A stretch of DNA of 64,000 bases from Burkholderia sp. S171 (GCF_009766085.1 NZ_LMUF01000043.1:177938-241937); one strand, 5' to 3'. Shown: positions 33,527 through 43,016, counted from the first letter of the stretch. The notes: generated by a model from the letters alone, not told the origin. Numbers and translations are program-made.

Positions 33527-35172
33527 ACCCAATCTTGAGAATGCGCGCGTTGAGGGTCGAGGCGCCCAACGGTCAGGTACTGGTCGACAACGTCGATATC
33601 ACGCTTGCACAAGGAGAAGTGCTTGGGCTGATCGGCGAATCCGGCGCGGGCAAATCGACGATCGGCCTCGCCGCGCTCGGTTATGCGCGCGGCCGCTGCC
33701 GGATCACAGGTGGCGAAGTGTGGCTCTCCGGCGAGAACATCCTGGGCGCAACGCCGCAACGGCAACGTGCACTGCGTGCGACCAAGGTGGCTTATGTCGC
33801 CCAGAGCGCGGCCGCTGCATTCAACCCGGCGTTGACCATTGGCGAGCAGGTCTGCGAAGGGCCGGTACGACACGGATTGATGGGCCGCGACGAAGCGCGA
33901 GCCTGGGCGCGCGAGTTGTTCGCGTCACTCGACCTTCCAGATCCGGATACGTTTGGGCGGCGTTATCCGCATCAGGTCTCCGGCGGGCAGTTGCAACGGG
34001 CGATGGTGGCTATGGCGATGTCTTGCAAGCCATCAATCCTTGTGCTGGATGAGCCGACTACGGCGCTTGATGTGACCACGCAGATCGAAGTGCTGGTCGT
34101 GCTGCGCAGGATCGTGCGTGAGTTCGGCGCGGCCGCGCTCTACATCACGCACGATCTGGCGGTCGTCGCACAGGTCGCCGACCGGATCATGGTGTTGCGT
34201 GGCGGCCGAATGGTGGAAGAGGGCACGACGGACGCGGTGCTGAACGCGCCGCGTGAAGAATACACCCGGCGTCTGGTTGCTGAACGCAGTGCGGCTGACA
34301 CCTTGCGAGCCAGTCCTCCGCATGTGACGGAGCCACTGCTTCATATCGAAGGATTGAACGCGGGTTATCACGGCAAGGCGATCGTTCGCAATATCGCCGT
34401 GCAGGTTGCACACGGTGAAACATTGGCGCTCGTTGGCGAGTCGGGTAGTGGCAAGAGCACGGTCGCGCGAGCGATAGTCGGTCTGATCGAGCAGCAGAGC
34501 GGTACGCTGCGGTTCGACGGCGAGCCCTTGCCTCATAGGCTGGTTGAGCGTTCGCGTGAGCTGAAGCGGCGTATCCAACTCGTCTACCAGTCGCCTGACG
34601 TCGCCCTCAATCCGATGCATACCGTCAGCGAAATCGTCGGGCGTCCGGTTGAATTTTACTTCGGTATCCATAAAGACAAAGTGCGTGAGCGCGTACTGGA
34701 GTTGCTACGCCTGACAGAGTTGCCGGAAACGTTCATTGACCGGAAGCCGGCCGAGCTGTCCGGTGGTCAGAAACAGCGCGTTTGCATTGCGCGGGCGCTG
34801 GCGGCGCAACCTGACCTGATGATTTGCGACGAGGTCACGTCCGCCCTCGATCCTTTGGTCGCCGATGGCATTCTTTCGTTGCTCGAGTCGCTGCAAAAAC
34901 GCATCGGGCTGTCATACCTGTTCATCACCCACGATCTAGGCACGGTAAGGCGCATTGCGCAGCGCGTGGCGGTGATGCTGCAGGGCGAGATCATTGCGCA
35001 GGGCGCTACGGCTGACGTGTTTAACGCGCCGACTCATGCCTATACGAAACGGCTGTTGTCGTCGGTGCCCGAGTTGCGGATCGGATGGCTCGACGAAAAC
35101 CTCTTGCAGAGCGCGCGGCCGGCTGTATCGAACACGCTCACGGGAGAGTTGAAGTATGCAGCGCAACAATGA
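33523..35172 (+). CDS. ABC transporter ATPase, fused DppD-DppF type
   Basis: A 549-residue protein with two complete ATPase domains in one chain. Domain 1 has Walker A GESGAGKST and signature VSGGQLQRAMVAMAM with Walker B ILVLDEPTTALD. Domain 2 has Walker A GESGSGKST and signature LSGGQKQRVCIARAL with Walker B LMICDEVTSALD. Fusions of the two dipeptide-type ATPases are common. The true start is at the ATGA overlap (33523); the frame extends to 33226 only as a shadow of the permease. It energises uptake through the two permeases. Confidence 0.95.
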   Translation: MNPILRMRALRVEAPNGQVLVDNVDITLAQGEVLGLIGESGAGKSTIGLAALGYARGRCRITGGEVWLSGENILGATPQRQRALRATKVAYVAQSAAAAFNPALTIGEQVCEGPVRHGLMGRDEARAWARELFASLDLPDPDTFGRRYPHQVSGGQLQRAMVAMAMSCKPSILVLDEPTTALDVTTQIEVLVVLRRIVREFGAAALYITHDLAVVAQVADRIMVLRGGRMVEEGTTDAVLNAPREEYTRRLVAERSAADTLRASPPHVTEPLLHIEGLNAGYHGKAIVRNIAVQVAHGETLALVGESGSGKSTVARAIVGLIEQQSGTLRFDGEPLPHRLVERSRELKRRIQLVYQSPDVALNPMHTVSEIVGRPVEFYFGIHKDKVRERVLELLRLTELPETFIDRKPAELSGGQKQRVCIARALAAQPDLMICDEVTSALDPLVADGILSLLESLQKRIGLSYLFITHDLGTVRRIAQRVAVMLQGEIIAQGATADVFNAPTHAYTKRLLSSVPELRIGWLDENLLQSARPAVSNTLTGELKYAAQQ

Positions 35173-37204
35173 GCAGGCGGCGCACGTGCGCGTGATCGAG
35201 CACGTCTGGATTCCGCTCGCTGACGGCACGCGTCTCGCGGCCCGTATCTGGCTGCCGGATGATGCCGCGACCGATGTGTCCCCGGTGCCTGCGATCCTCG
35301 AATACATTCCGTATCGCAAGCGCGACGGCACCCGTTCGCGCGACGAACCGATGCATCACTACTTCGCATCGAACGGATTCGCGGCGGTGCGCGTCGATAT
35401 GCGTGGCAGCGGCGAGTCCGACGGTCTAATGGCCGATGAATACGTGCTGCAGGAGCAGGGCGACGGGTTGGAGGTGATTGAATGGATCGCCCGGCAATCG
35501 TGGTGCAGCGGCGCGGTCGGTTTGATGGGGAAATCGTGGGGAGGCTTTAACGCGCTGCAGATCGCAGCACGCAGGCCGCCGGCGCTTAAAGCGATCATCA
35601 CGGTCTATTCAACCGACGACCGTTACGCGGACGACATTCATTACAAAGGCGGCTGCCTGCTCAACGACAACCTGTGGTGGGGCAGCATCATGCTCGCCTA
35701 TCAGGGACGCCCGCCTGACCCATTGCTGTACGGCGACGAATGGCGCTCCGCGTGGCTCGAACGCCTCGACAAGCTGCCGTTCTTTCCAGCGTTATGGATG
35801 GAGCATCAGCATCGCGACGACTACTGGCGGCATGGTTCGATATGCGAGGACTGGTCATCGATCCAGTGCCCGGTGTTCGCCGTCGGCGGCTGGGCCGACA
35901 GCTATACGAATGCCGTGTTCCGCTTGATGGCGGGCTTGCAGGTGCCACGGCAAGGCCTGATCGGACCGTGGGCACATATCTATCCGCACGATGGCGTACC
36001 GGGGCCGGCAGTCGGTTTCCTGCAGGAAGCCGTGGAGTGGTGGAACCGTTGGCTGCGTCCTGACTATAAGGATGGTCCACGCGAGACGCCGGAGCGTCCG
36101 GCAATGCGAGTGTGGATGGAGAGCGCTCGTGCTCCGAAGACCACCTATGCTACGACGCCGGGAAAATGGATCTCGGAGGCCGCATGGCCAAGCTCCTCTG
36201 TCACCATGCAGCCGCTCTATCTTGGCAATGGGACCTTGACACGCACTGCGCCCGACACGGCAACCACGGTGCTGGTTCACACGCCTCAGGGTCACGGTGT
36301 GGCGGCCGGCGAATGGATGGGTACCGGCGTTGCAGGCGAGTCACCCGCCGATCAGCGCATCGACGATGGTCTCGCCCAAGTGTTCGACAGTGCGCCACTA
36401 ACTGAACCCTTGGCGCTGCTCGGCATGCCGGAACTCGAGATCGATGTATCGAGTGACCGTCCCGTTGCTTACTTGTGCGCAAGGCTTTCCGAGGTGATGC
36501 ACGACGGCGCAGCAACGCGTGTTTCTTATGGCGTATTCAACCTGACGCATCGTGACGGTTCTGCTGAACCCGTAGCTTTGACACCGGGCGAAACGGTTCG
36601 CGTACGACTGACGCTTGATGCGTGCGCGCACGAATTTGGCGTCGGCAATCGGGTCAGGTTGTCATTGTCGACCACCTATTGGCCGCTGATCTGGCCCGCG
36701 CCGGAAGACGCGACGATTGAGGTAACACTCGGCACTACGGCGCTTCATCTGCCAGTGCGCGAGACTAAAGGCGCTGAGCCGCCGGTCGAATTTCACGTTC
36801 CCGAACGAGGTCCTGCGGCGCCCACCGAGCAAGTGCGCTGCGGCACTATGACGCGGACTTCGTCCTACGACCTGACCACGGGCGAGTGGACGTATGTTAC
36901 TGAGGGTATCGGCGGGCTATTTGGCGAAGGCGTGCAGCGGTTTACAGAAATCGATACAACCGTCGAGCACAACCTGAAGCGCGCTTTGAAAATCCAGGGT
37001 GACGATCCGCTTAGCGCGCGCTATACGCTGACGCAATCGCTGCGCATGGGACGAGAAGGCTGGGATATCCAGGTGCGCAGCGAAGTACATATGTCCGCAG
37101 ACAAGGAGCGCTTCTATCTTAAGGGTTCGTTGCAGGCGGAGGAGAACGGCGAGAAGGTGCGCGAGCGAAGCTGGGATGAAACTATCCCGCGCCTGTTGCT
37201 TTAG
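35156..37204 (+). CDS. CocE/NonD family hydrolase (X-Pro dipeptidyl-peptidase-like)
   Basis: A 682-residue cytoplasmic serine hydrolase. The S15-type catalytic alpha/beta domain (about 15-300) carries the triad elements GKSWGG (nucleophile Ser), GGWAD (Asp) and GPWAHIYPHDG (His). A C-terminal jelly-roll domain follows, typical of cocaine esterase and X-Pro dipeptidyl peptidase. No signal peptide is seen. It overlaps the ATPase gene by 17 bp and is the last gene of the ABC operon, so it probably hydrolyses the imported ester, amide or peptide. The combination transporter plus CocE enzyme implies a scavenging pathway for an acylated nutrient. Confidence 0.92.
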   Translation: MQRNNEQAAHVRVIEHVWIPLADGTRLAARIWLPDDAATDVSPVPAILEYIPYRKRDGTRSRDEPMHHYFASNGFAAVRVDMRGSGESDGLMADEYVLQEQGDGLEVIEWIARQSWCSGAVGLMGKSWGGFNALQIAARRPPALKAIITVYSTDDRYADDIHYKGGCLLNDNLWWGSIMLAYQGRPPDPLLYGDEWRSAWLERLDKLPFFPALWMEHQHRDDYWRHGSICEDWSSIQCPVFAVGGWADSYTNAVFRLMAGLQVPRQGLIGPWAHIYPHDGVPGPAVGFLQEAVEWWNRWLRPDYKDGPRETPERPAMRVWMESARAPKTTYATTPGKWISEAAWPSSSVTMQPLYLGNGTLTRTAPDTATTVLVHTPQGHGVAAGEWMGTGVAGESPADQRIDDGLAQVFDSAPLTEPLALLGMPELEIDVSSDRPVAYLCARLSEVMHDGAATRVSYGVFNLTHRDGSAEPVALTPGETVRVRLTLDACAHEFGVGNRVRLSLSTTYWPLIWPAPEDATIEVTLGTTALHLPVRETKGAEPPVEFHVPERGPAAPTEQVRCGTMTRTSSYDLTTGEWTYVTEGIGGLFGEGVQRFTEIDTTVEHNLKRALKIQGDDPLSARYTLTQSLRMGREGWDIQVRSEVHMSADKERFYLKGSLQAEENGEKVRERSWDETIPRLLL

Positions 37205-37237
37205 TTGAGTCAAAGAGGGGCAAAGTTCTTGACCAAG

Positions 37238-37259
37238 TCCGTTAGAGATTTCTAACGGA
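37238..37259. terminator. Hairpin between convergent genes
   Basis: TCCGTTAGA and TCTAACGGA form a perfect 9-bp stem around GATT. It lies between the stops of the CocE gene and the ctaG-like gene. No T tract is present, so it may work on both strands with Rho or act as an RNA-end protector. Confidence 0.45.
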
Positions 37260-37285
37260 ACGGTTAGCCTGATCTCGCCAACCCC

Positions 37286-38149
37286 TCAATTCCCGAGGGC
37301 TGGCTTCGCTCGCCGTTTCGCAGGCCGTGGTTTGGGTGGCACGCGGGACGGGAGTTCTGACAGACGCATCAGATGGCGCAACGCCATCATGGCGCCGATC
37401 GCCTCAAGCACTCCGGCGGGTACCCACATGATGAGTCCACCCAGGCTCTGGTCGAGCGTCGCAGGAACCGACGTGAACGCACGGCCGCAAAGCGAAAAGA
37501 TCGGATAGAGGTCGTGCGTCGAGAAGGTAATGATCGCGCCGACGAGAATCTGGGGGGTCATGGTGATGACCGGCGACAACACCCGCAAGCCAGGCCGGGT
37601 ACGACTCGGTGGATGCGGCCGATGATCGAGCAGCATCCACCAATACAGCAGCCCGCTCACCGCAACCGACCAGTTCATGAACGTGTAGATGCGCCAGTCC
37701 AGCATGGCAACAAACTGCACCGATGGAATCAGCCAGAAGACAACCGAGATGACAAACGCTGCCGAGATGAAGGCCGGATTCAGCACGACGGCCGCAAGCA
37801 CACGCGCCGGCTTGCGGTATTGCCAACGTCGCAGCGCACTGCGCCAACGCAATGGCAGGCCGCCCCGGAGTGCACTGCCCGGATAAGACGCCATCATGAT
37901 GAGCGGAGCGAGATGGTGCAGCACCAGATGCTGGAGCCGATGTACAAAAAACTCATGCTCGGCGTAATAGTCGAGTCGTGTATGAAGTGCTATGTAGAAG
38001 AGCGTCAGGCCAACCCAAAACGCGATGCGCCGGGCAATGCTGATACGAATGTGCCGCGACCCTCGCGCATACAGCGCTGCCGTGATAACGAAAACTGCCA
38101 CGAGCCCGAAAGAAGGTTCCCATGGGACGAGCAGGTTGAGCAGAGACAT
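37286..38149 (-). CDS. CtaG-like membrane protein (caa3_CtaG family)
   Basis: A 287-residue polytopic membrane protein with about seven hydrophobic segments. The His-rich EHEFFVHRLQHLVLHHLAPLI is a mark of the caa3-type cytochrome oxidase assembly factor CtaG (a copper-related helper in Bacillus). No cytochrome oxidase genes are in the window. Upstream, after 86 bp, is a co-directional sterol-desaturase-like gene, with a Tat-exported propeller before it. A role in metal delivery to an envelope oxygenase is possible but not shown. Confidence 0.85.
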   Translation of the reverse strand: MSLLNLLVPWEPSFGLVAVFVITAALYARGSRHIRISIARRIAFWVGLTLFYIALHTRLDYYAEHEFFVHRLQHLVLHHLAPLIMMASYPGSALRGGLPLRWRSALRRWQYRKPARVLAAVVLNPAFISAAFVISVVFWLIPSVQFVAMLDWRIYTFMNWSVAVSGLLYWWMLLDHRPHPPSRTRPGLRVLSPVITMTPQILVGAIITFSTHDLYPIFSLCGRAFTSVPATLDQSLGGLIMWVPAGVLEAIGAMMALRHLMRLSELPSRVPPKPRPAKRRAKPALGN

Positions 38150-38235
38150 GGCAGATCGGAGTTTGTAAGGGAGGCTAGACGCGTCCGCGCCTCAGCGACC
38201 CGCATGGTAGCAGGAGGGTAAGAGGCTTGCTGTCG

Positions 38236-39201
38236 TCACGAACTGCGATGCGCCTTCTTCGATGACGCCCGCATTTCATCGATGAAAAACTGCAAGCCGC
38301 CCAGTTGCTGGGCGAAGTAACCTCCGCTTGCCATCGATTCAGGCGCGCGTCGATCTCCGGTCGGGAGATACTGCGCCGAGAAGTCGGCCGTGCGAAACAC
38401 GATGTCCCAGATCGGGAAAACGGCGCCGTAATTGCATGAGTTACGGCCCGCAGCCCGCAGTCCATGATGCAGACGGTGAAAACGCGGTGAGACGAGCAAC
38501 CTGTCGCCCAGCCAGCCAAACGACAGGCGGATGTTGGCGTGACTCAGGCTTTCGACGAAACGCATGAACAGGAACAGCAGCGGAAATTGCAGCGGTGGAA
38601 TGCCGATTGCCAGACCGACCACGCCAAACCAGATAGCCGCAATGAGATCGTCCAGCAGGTGATTACGGTCGTCGGACCAGAAGCTCATCTGCCGTTGCGC
38701 GTGGTGCAGCGCATGCAACGCATACCAGCCGCGCCACGAATGCGAGAGGCGATGCCGCCAGTAGTCCGCGCAATCGAGAATCAGGGCGTACGCGAAGAAC
38801 GTGATGATCGGATGTCCGAGCAGCGCCGGCACAACCGTCTCCAGCGTTGGCGGAATATAGCCGTGGGCGACCACAAAACCGTTCACCCACACCTGTACCT
38901 GATAGAACAGCAGGAAGCTGACGACGGGCAATAGACCGACGCGATTGAGCACCGTATAGAACGCGTCCGTTACCACTGTTTTTCGATCTTTCCAGTGTTC
39001 GATCGGGAACAGCGCTTCCAGCGGCCAGCAGACGGCATAGGTGACGATGACCGCGAACAACCCATACACGCACACGAGTACCCAGTCGAAAGACAGCTCC
39101 TCCCACTGCATCCAGCCGAAGTGATAAAGCAACGGCAGGACAAGGTATTGATCGATTTCGCCGGCAAGGGCGTTAAACAATCTGTCGAGGAATATCAGCA
39201 T
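38236..39201 (-). CDS. Sterol desaturase / fatty acid hydroxylase family membrane protein
   Basis: A 321-residue integral membrane di-iron oxygenase. Four to five transmembrane segments and three histidine clusters are visible: WRHRLSHSW, LHALHHAQ and FHRLHHG, which together bind the two irons of this family. Members hydroxylate or desaturate lipids such as sterols, carotenoids or fatty acids, using O2. It starts 8 bp after the propeller gene stop, so they are translationally linked. The substrate is unknown; hopanoid-like lipids are one option given hpnJ elsewhere in the window, but no sequence evidence supports this. Confidence 0.9.
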   Translation of the reverse strand: MLIFLDRLFNALAGEIDQYLVLPLLYHFGWMQWEELSFDWVLVCVYGLFAVIVTYAVCWPLEALFPIEHWKDRKTVVTDAFYTVLNRVGLLPVVSFLLFYQVQVWVNGFVVAHGYIPPTLETVVPALLGHPIITFFAYALILDCADYWRHRLSHSWRGWYALHALHHAQRQMSFWSDDRNHLLDDLIAAIWFGVVGLAIGIPPLQFPLLFLFMRFVESLSHANIRLSFGWLGDRLLVSPRFHRLHHGLRAAGRNSCNYGAVFPIWDIVFRTADFSAQYLPTGDRRAPESMASGGYFAQQLGGLQFFIDEMRASSKKAHRSS

Positions 39202-39209
39202 GGCGTTCT

Positions 39210-40238
39210 TTACAAGGTTTCCGCGGTGATCGGGCCCTTACGGCTCAACTCGGAACTAAGGAAAATGCCATGCGGCGAGCGTCCCACATCAATGGTTTCG
39301 TAAGCGCCGCTTTTGGGGTCCAGCACGGCGACCTGTTCACGAAAGCGCAACGTAACCCATAGCTTGCCATCCGGCGCGACGCCGATGTCGTCCGGTCCGG
39401 CGGCGTGGAACGGATACGTGCGTTGTATGGCGAGGGAGGTGGGATCCATGGCGACCAGGGATCCGCCGATGCGGTTCGACACGTAGAGCGTGCTGCCGTC
39501 CGGTGAAAGGAAAATGTTGTGCGGGCCGACCCCCGTCTTGACTCGACGCAACACGTCACCGGTGACCGGGTCGACCTCCGCGACGTGATCGCTTCCCATG
39601 ACGCAGACGAGTACTTTACCGTTGTGCCATAGCACGCCAGCCGGCGTTGAACCTACCTTCGACTTCCAGCGGATTGCCATGGTGGTCAGGTCGAACGAAA
39701 CGAGCGTTCCCGAGCCTTGCATGGAGTTAAAGCTCCAGCGGGAATCCGGCGAGAAATCGAGGTGGCTCGGCATGGAGCCGGGCGAGAAACGCTTGGCGAG
39801 GCTCAGGTCCTCAGCGTGATAGACATCGACATAGTCGAGGCGAAGCGCATTCACCACGAGGTAACGATGATCCGGCGTAAAGCCAAGTTGGTAGGGATCG
39901 GCAATGACCTTATGACCAAGCGCGGTACCCGTATGTGGATCGACGATGAACAGCGCATTGCCGCTGGCGTCGGCTATATAAAGCTTGTTGCGGTCCTGCG
40001 AAAGCGCCCAATGACTCGGCTCGCGCAGCGTAGGTAAGGTACGAACGACTTTGCGCGTCGCCATGTCGATGACCGAGACACTGGCTTCGCCGGAATTCAT
40101 CACGATGGCCAGCGGCGATGTGGCGGCGTTAGCGATTTCAGACTGAAGAGCCATAAATGGCGACAGACTCAAGCTCAGGGGAACAGCAAGGCCGCGGCCG
40201 AGCAGTGCGCGACGTGAAAGCTTCATGGGAGTGTGCAT
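39210..40238 (-). CDS. Tat-exported YncE-like beta-propeller protein
   Basis: A 342-residue propeller with a twin-arginine signal (KLSRRALLGRGLAVPLSLSL) and Ala-X-Ala near AANA. Blades repeat the YVTN pattern, for example ATRKVVRTLPTLREPSHWALSQDRNKLYIADASGN and GGSLVAMDPTSLAIQRTYPFHAAGPDDIGVAPDGKLWVTL. Tat rather than Sec export distinguishes it from the two propellers at 3564 and 8023. It is the first gene of a tight unit with the desaturase-like protein (8-bp gap). A start at 40226 (MKLSRR) is almost equally likely. Confidence 0.85.
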   Translation of the reverse strand: MHTPMKLSRRALLGRGLAVPLSLSLSPFMALQSEIANAATSPLAIVMNSGEASVSVIDMATRKVVRTLPTLREPSHWALSQDRNKLYIADASGNALFIVDPHTGTALGHKVIADPYQLGFTPDHRYLVVNALRLDYVDVYHAEDLSLAKRFSPGSMPSHLDFSPDSRWSFNSMQGSGTLVSFDLTTMAIRWKSKVGSTPAGVLWHNGKVLVCVMGSDHVAEVDPVTGDVLRRVKTGVGPHNIFLSPDGSTLYVSNRIGGSLVAMDPTSLAIQRTYPFHAAGPDDIGVAPDGKLWVTLRFREQVAVLDPKSGAYETIDVGRSPHGIFLSSELSRKGPITAETL

Positions 40239-40566
40239 TTCGGAATTCAGCTTTCTATTTTACGGAGAGGGCACCGGCGCGGTCAGGTGGAATGATGTAC
40301 GGAGGAAGATCGGCAAACTAATGACACCTCAGATACTTTCAGTTCCGCAATCGGACGCGTGGATTCAGGCGAATGATGCGTGATTGTCGCATTTTTGCTT
40401 AAAACCATACTGCGCCGGATAGGTTGCTGACGCAGTCCTTGTTCGCGGTCGTCGTCTGGTGCAGGAGCCGAACGAACGAGCGGGCACCGGGGCGCCCGCA
40501 TCCCGTTTATCAATCTCGGCCGGCAATGAAATTGCACCTACCTGTGCGGTGCCGACAAAGGTCTGC
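40239..40566. other. Gene-free region upstream of propeller operon
   Basis: No gene or clear promoter was identified. It separates the catabolic region from a small-gene accessory region and should hold the promoter for the leftward propeller operon. Confidence 0.5.
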
Positions 40567-41196
40567 TTAGCGGCTTTCGATCAGCCCGGACCAGCCCGGC
40601 CGATACCGTGCCTCTGATGTATGCGCGACGGCTTTGGCCTGATCGAGCGCCTTCGCGAAGCTCTTGCGGATCTTGCTCTCCGCAACGCGCGGGCGCAGGA
40701 AGTCGGCCCACAGAAATTCGCTGAACGGCGTCGCGTCGTTTGCAAAGCCACCCACCCTAGTAGTTCGCCAGCGAGACTTCTATACGGATCGTCCGCCAGT
40801 CCGGTCACCATCTTGGGGAGATGTTCGTAGTCGTATCGCGAGCCGTCTGCGCCGAACGGATGCACCCACTGGTTGTGCTCCATCATGCGCCAAAAGATTG
40901 CCTCGTCCAGCCACGAGAGGTCCTTGAGCATCGCCACCTTCACTTCCTTCGCCCCCTCTTCAAGCAACGCCAGCCCCAGATGATGATCCACGATGTAGTA
41001 GAGCTTCTCCGGGCCGAGCACTGCGGGGAAACCAGTGTGAAGCAATGGCTTCGCTGCGCGCCTTCTTGCCAAGCGTCCTCCAGTGCTCGCGCTTCTCGAT
41101 GACTTCGCGATAACCCACCGTCATCTGTGTGGGCCGCAATGCGGTGAGCTTCGCGTGGATCAGGCATGTTCGCCTCATAGATTTTATCTGCCGCAA
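40567..41196 (-). pseudogene. ParB-like nuclease family gene (ParBc_2 type) with two frameshifts
   Basis: The coding trace runs in three pieces. From about 41196 to 41028 it gives LTALRPTQMTVGYREVIEKREHW, the hallmark start of the putative ParB-like nuclease family. The frame then shifts at a G4 run (41025-41028), continuing FPAVLGPEKLYYIVDHHLGLAL and ADDPYRSLAGE. It shifts back near 40757-40762 to VGGFANDATPFSEFLWADFL before a stop at 40567. The first shift behaves as +1 and the second as -1, returning to the original frame. Either the gene is decayed or the assembly has two indels. The family is often plasmid or phage borne; its role is unproven. Confidence 0.75.
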
Positions 41197-41557
41197 CGAT
41201 AGCGCGGTTCAATCAAGCCGACAATTGTGTAGGTGGCGTGGGCGAAGGGCAGCGTCAGCGGCGGGGCGTTCACGCAAGATCAAGCGATAGAGAATGTAAG
41301 GTGCTTTGCCAAGGTCATGGCTTTGGTCGCCGTAATCAATCGGTTTCACAAAACATTATAAATTATTACTTTAATTCGGAATGCGAATCAAGAAATCGAA
41401 ACAATGTGATTTCGCGCTTCAACATGGGTGCGAACCCAGCGAGCGACTTGCGGTAATGGGTGAGAATAATCGGGAAAGCGAATTTTTCACAGGCCGTTGG
41501 GGCCTGCACTCGGCGGCAGAAAACGCAATCTTCGTTTGATCAACGACGAACTCAGAC
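41197..41557. other. AT-rich intergenic region
   Basis: No gene is supported. The segment around 41340-41410 is clearly AT-richer than the rest of the window, in keeping with acquired DNA. A short GGGTTCG-like hairpin at 41425 was considered as tRNA T-arm debris but does not fold correctly. Confidence 0.55.
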
Positions 41558-42220
41558 TTACGCCGGACCGCCCACGGCGAGTCCGCTTCTTCTGTTTCCT
41601 GAACGATGCAGACTGGGCGTCACGTGTGAAGGCAAGGGGGCTTTTTCGTGGCGGACTTTGTGGCGTTGTTCCCACGCGGTGTATCGGCTGAGTGCCGCGT
41701 CGAACTCGATCAGGTAGTCGTGATCCTTGACCGCGCCTAATTCGTTTTCTTCGCGTAATTCAACTGCCATGAGCCATGCCCGTCGCCCGAATTCAGCGCA
41801 ATGCCCTTTGATATAGGCGGCGAACTCGTCAACATTTGTGCAACGATCGTCCGTCTGGATTCGCTCGGCGTGATGCGTTTGGTCGGCGCTGAAGGCCCGC
41901 AGATAAGATGCCTTTCCAGCGTCGAGATCACGCCATTCGGTGTCATTGGGGAATGCAAAAGGCGGTATCTCTATGTCGCCCAACTGCACGTGCCGCTGCT
42001 CGGAGAGGTCCCTGCGTTCTGCCCGGTCGATGGTCACCTGACAGCGGTGGGCGAACTCTTCCAGGGTGATGGCCGCTGCCAATGCGGTATGACGACCGGC
42101 ATGAACACGCTCGGTGGCGTTGCGCGTCGAGTTGCGCTTGCGAGCAACCGTATTGCAAGCCACGTTGACGACCGCGCTGAAAACTCCAGCGCCCAAGGCG
42201 ACGGCTAACCAAGGCGACAT
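41558..42220 (-). CDS. Hypothetical protein with N-terminal membrane helix
   Basis: A 220-residue reading frame. It begins MSPWLAVALGAGVFSAVVNVACNTVA, a single membrane anchor, followed by a soluble, charge-rich region with ITLEEFAHRCQVTIDRAERRD and several Trp/Tyr motifs. I do not recognise a family. It sits among small accessory or phage-type genes on the same strand. Codon pattern and a plausible anchor argue that it is real, but the C-terminal 30 residues look less conserved in character. Confidence 0.5.
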   Translation of the reverse strand: MSPWLAVALGAGVFSAVVNVACNTVARKRNSTRNATERVHAGRHTALAAAITLEEFAHRCQVTIDRAERRDLSEQRHVQLGDIEIPPFAFPNDTEWRDLDAGKASYLRAFSADQTHHAERIQTDDRCTNVDEFAAYIKGHCAEFGRRAWLMAVELREENELGAVKDHDYLIEFDAALSRYTAWEQRHKVRHEKAPLPSHVTPSLHRSGNRRSGLAVGGPA

Positions 42221-42506
42221 AGTGCTCTCGCTAGATTTGACCGGCGTGTTTTAAGCCGATCTTTACAGATGCCCATGCGTAACGAGACGACTCCCTGCGC
42301 GCGGTGCAAACCCGGTCACATCGGAAGCAGCCCAGGCAATTTAATCATTTTGCTATGACCCATGTCACCTTATTTCATGCATGACGCGTGCAGTGTTGTG
42401 AAGTTTTGACACAGTGGAAACCCGCTCGTGCGACCAAGTCAATGGGCTCAGGGGGGAGGCGCCGAATCCGCCAGGCAGACGTCAAGGAGCAGACGGGTTT
42501 TTCTGT

Positions 42507-42971
42507 TCACGCCCTCTTTAATTTTGGCATTGGGTCCGCTTCGCCAGCCTTAAGACGTTCGAGCCGCTCGCTAGCGGCAGCGAGCACGCCCAACGGAGCG
42601 TTGTGAAGTTGGGCATCGTGCACGCAGACGACGCTGGCGACCTGCTCACAGCTTGCGTCGTCCAGTTTCCAGACACCCGTGGCGTGACCTTGCGCGAACG
42701 CGGCGTTAATCGCACTTTCGCTTTGCAGCCACGCCTCGCGCGTGATTTGTCCGTATCCCGCCTCGGCGACGTACGCCGTCAGGATCAGGACTTCTGCCAA
42801 GGATTGGGTTCCGGCCATCCATCCGGCGCCGTCGCGCAGCGCTTGCAGTGCGCAATGCGCGTGCAATGAAAGGGTGTCCGCGTCCGTCTTGGGCATCGGG
42901 AGAAGCTGCATTTTCGACAGGCGGACACGCGTTGCTTGCGCGCTGCGGTTAAACGGTAGGGTACGGGCCAT
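42507..42971 (-). CDS. Small protein of a Burkholderia accessory family
   Basis: About 154 residues, mostly helical and without a signal peptide: MARTLPFNRSAQATRVRLSK, then LSLHAHCALQALRDGAGWMA and a tail rich in Leu/Glu (LGVLAAASERLERLKAGEADP). This sequence type resembles short Burkholderia proteins that are often auto-annotated as Fis-like regulators, but I see no helix-turn-helix. Start 42971 is preferred over 42995. It sits next to the zinc-finger protein gene at 43017, a pairing seen in phage-derived islands. Its role is unknown. Confidence 0.6.
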   Translation of the reverse strand: MARTLPFNRSAQATRVRLSKMQLLPMPKTDADTLSLHAHCALQALRDGAGWMAGTQSLAEVLILTAYVAEAGYGQITREAWLQSESAINAAFAQGHATGVWKLDDASCEQVASVVCVHDAQLHNAPLGVLAAASERLERLKAGEADPMPKLKRA

Positions 42972-43016
42972 GGAGTCGTCGCGAGAGTTGTCCACGGGTT
43001 AACGTACAGGTCGCCG

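Noticed and set aside
41420..41440. GGGTTCG-like hairpin resembling a tRNA T-arm
   Set aside because: The stem does not fit a seven-base T loop and no acceptor, anticodon or D arm can be drawn around it.
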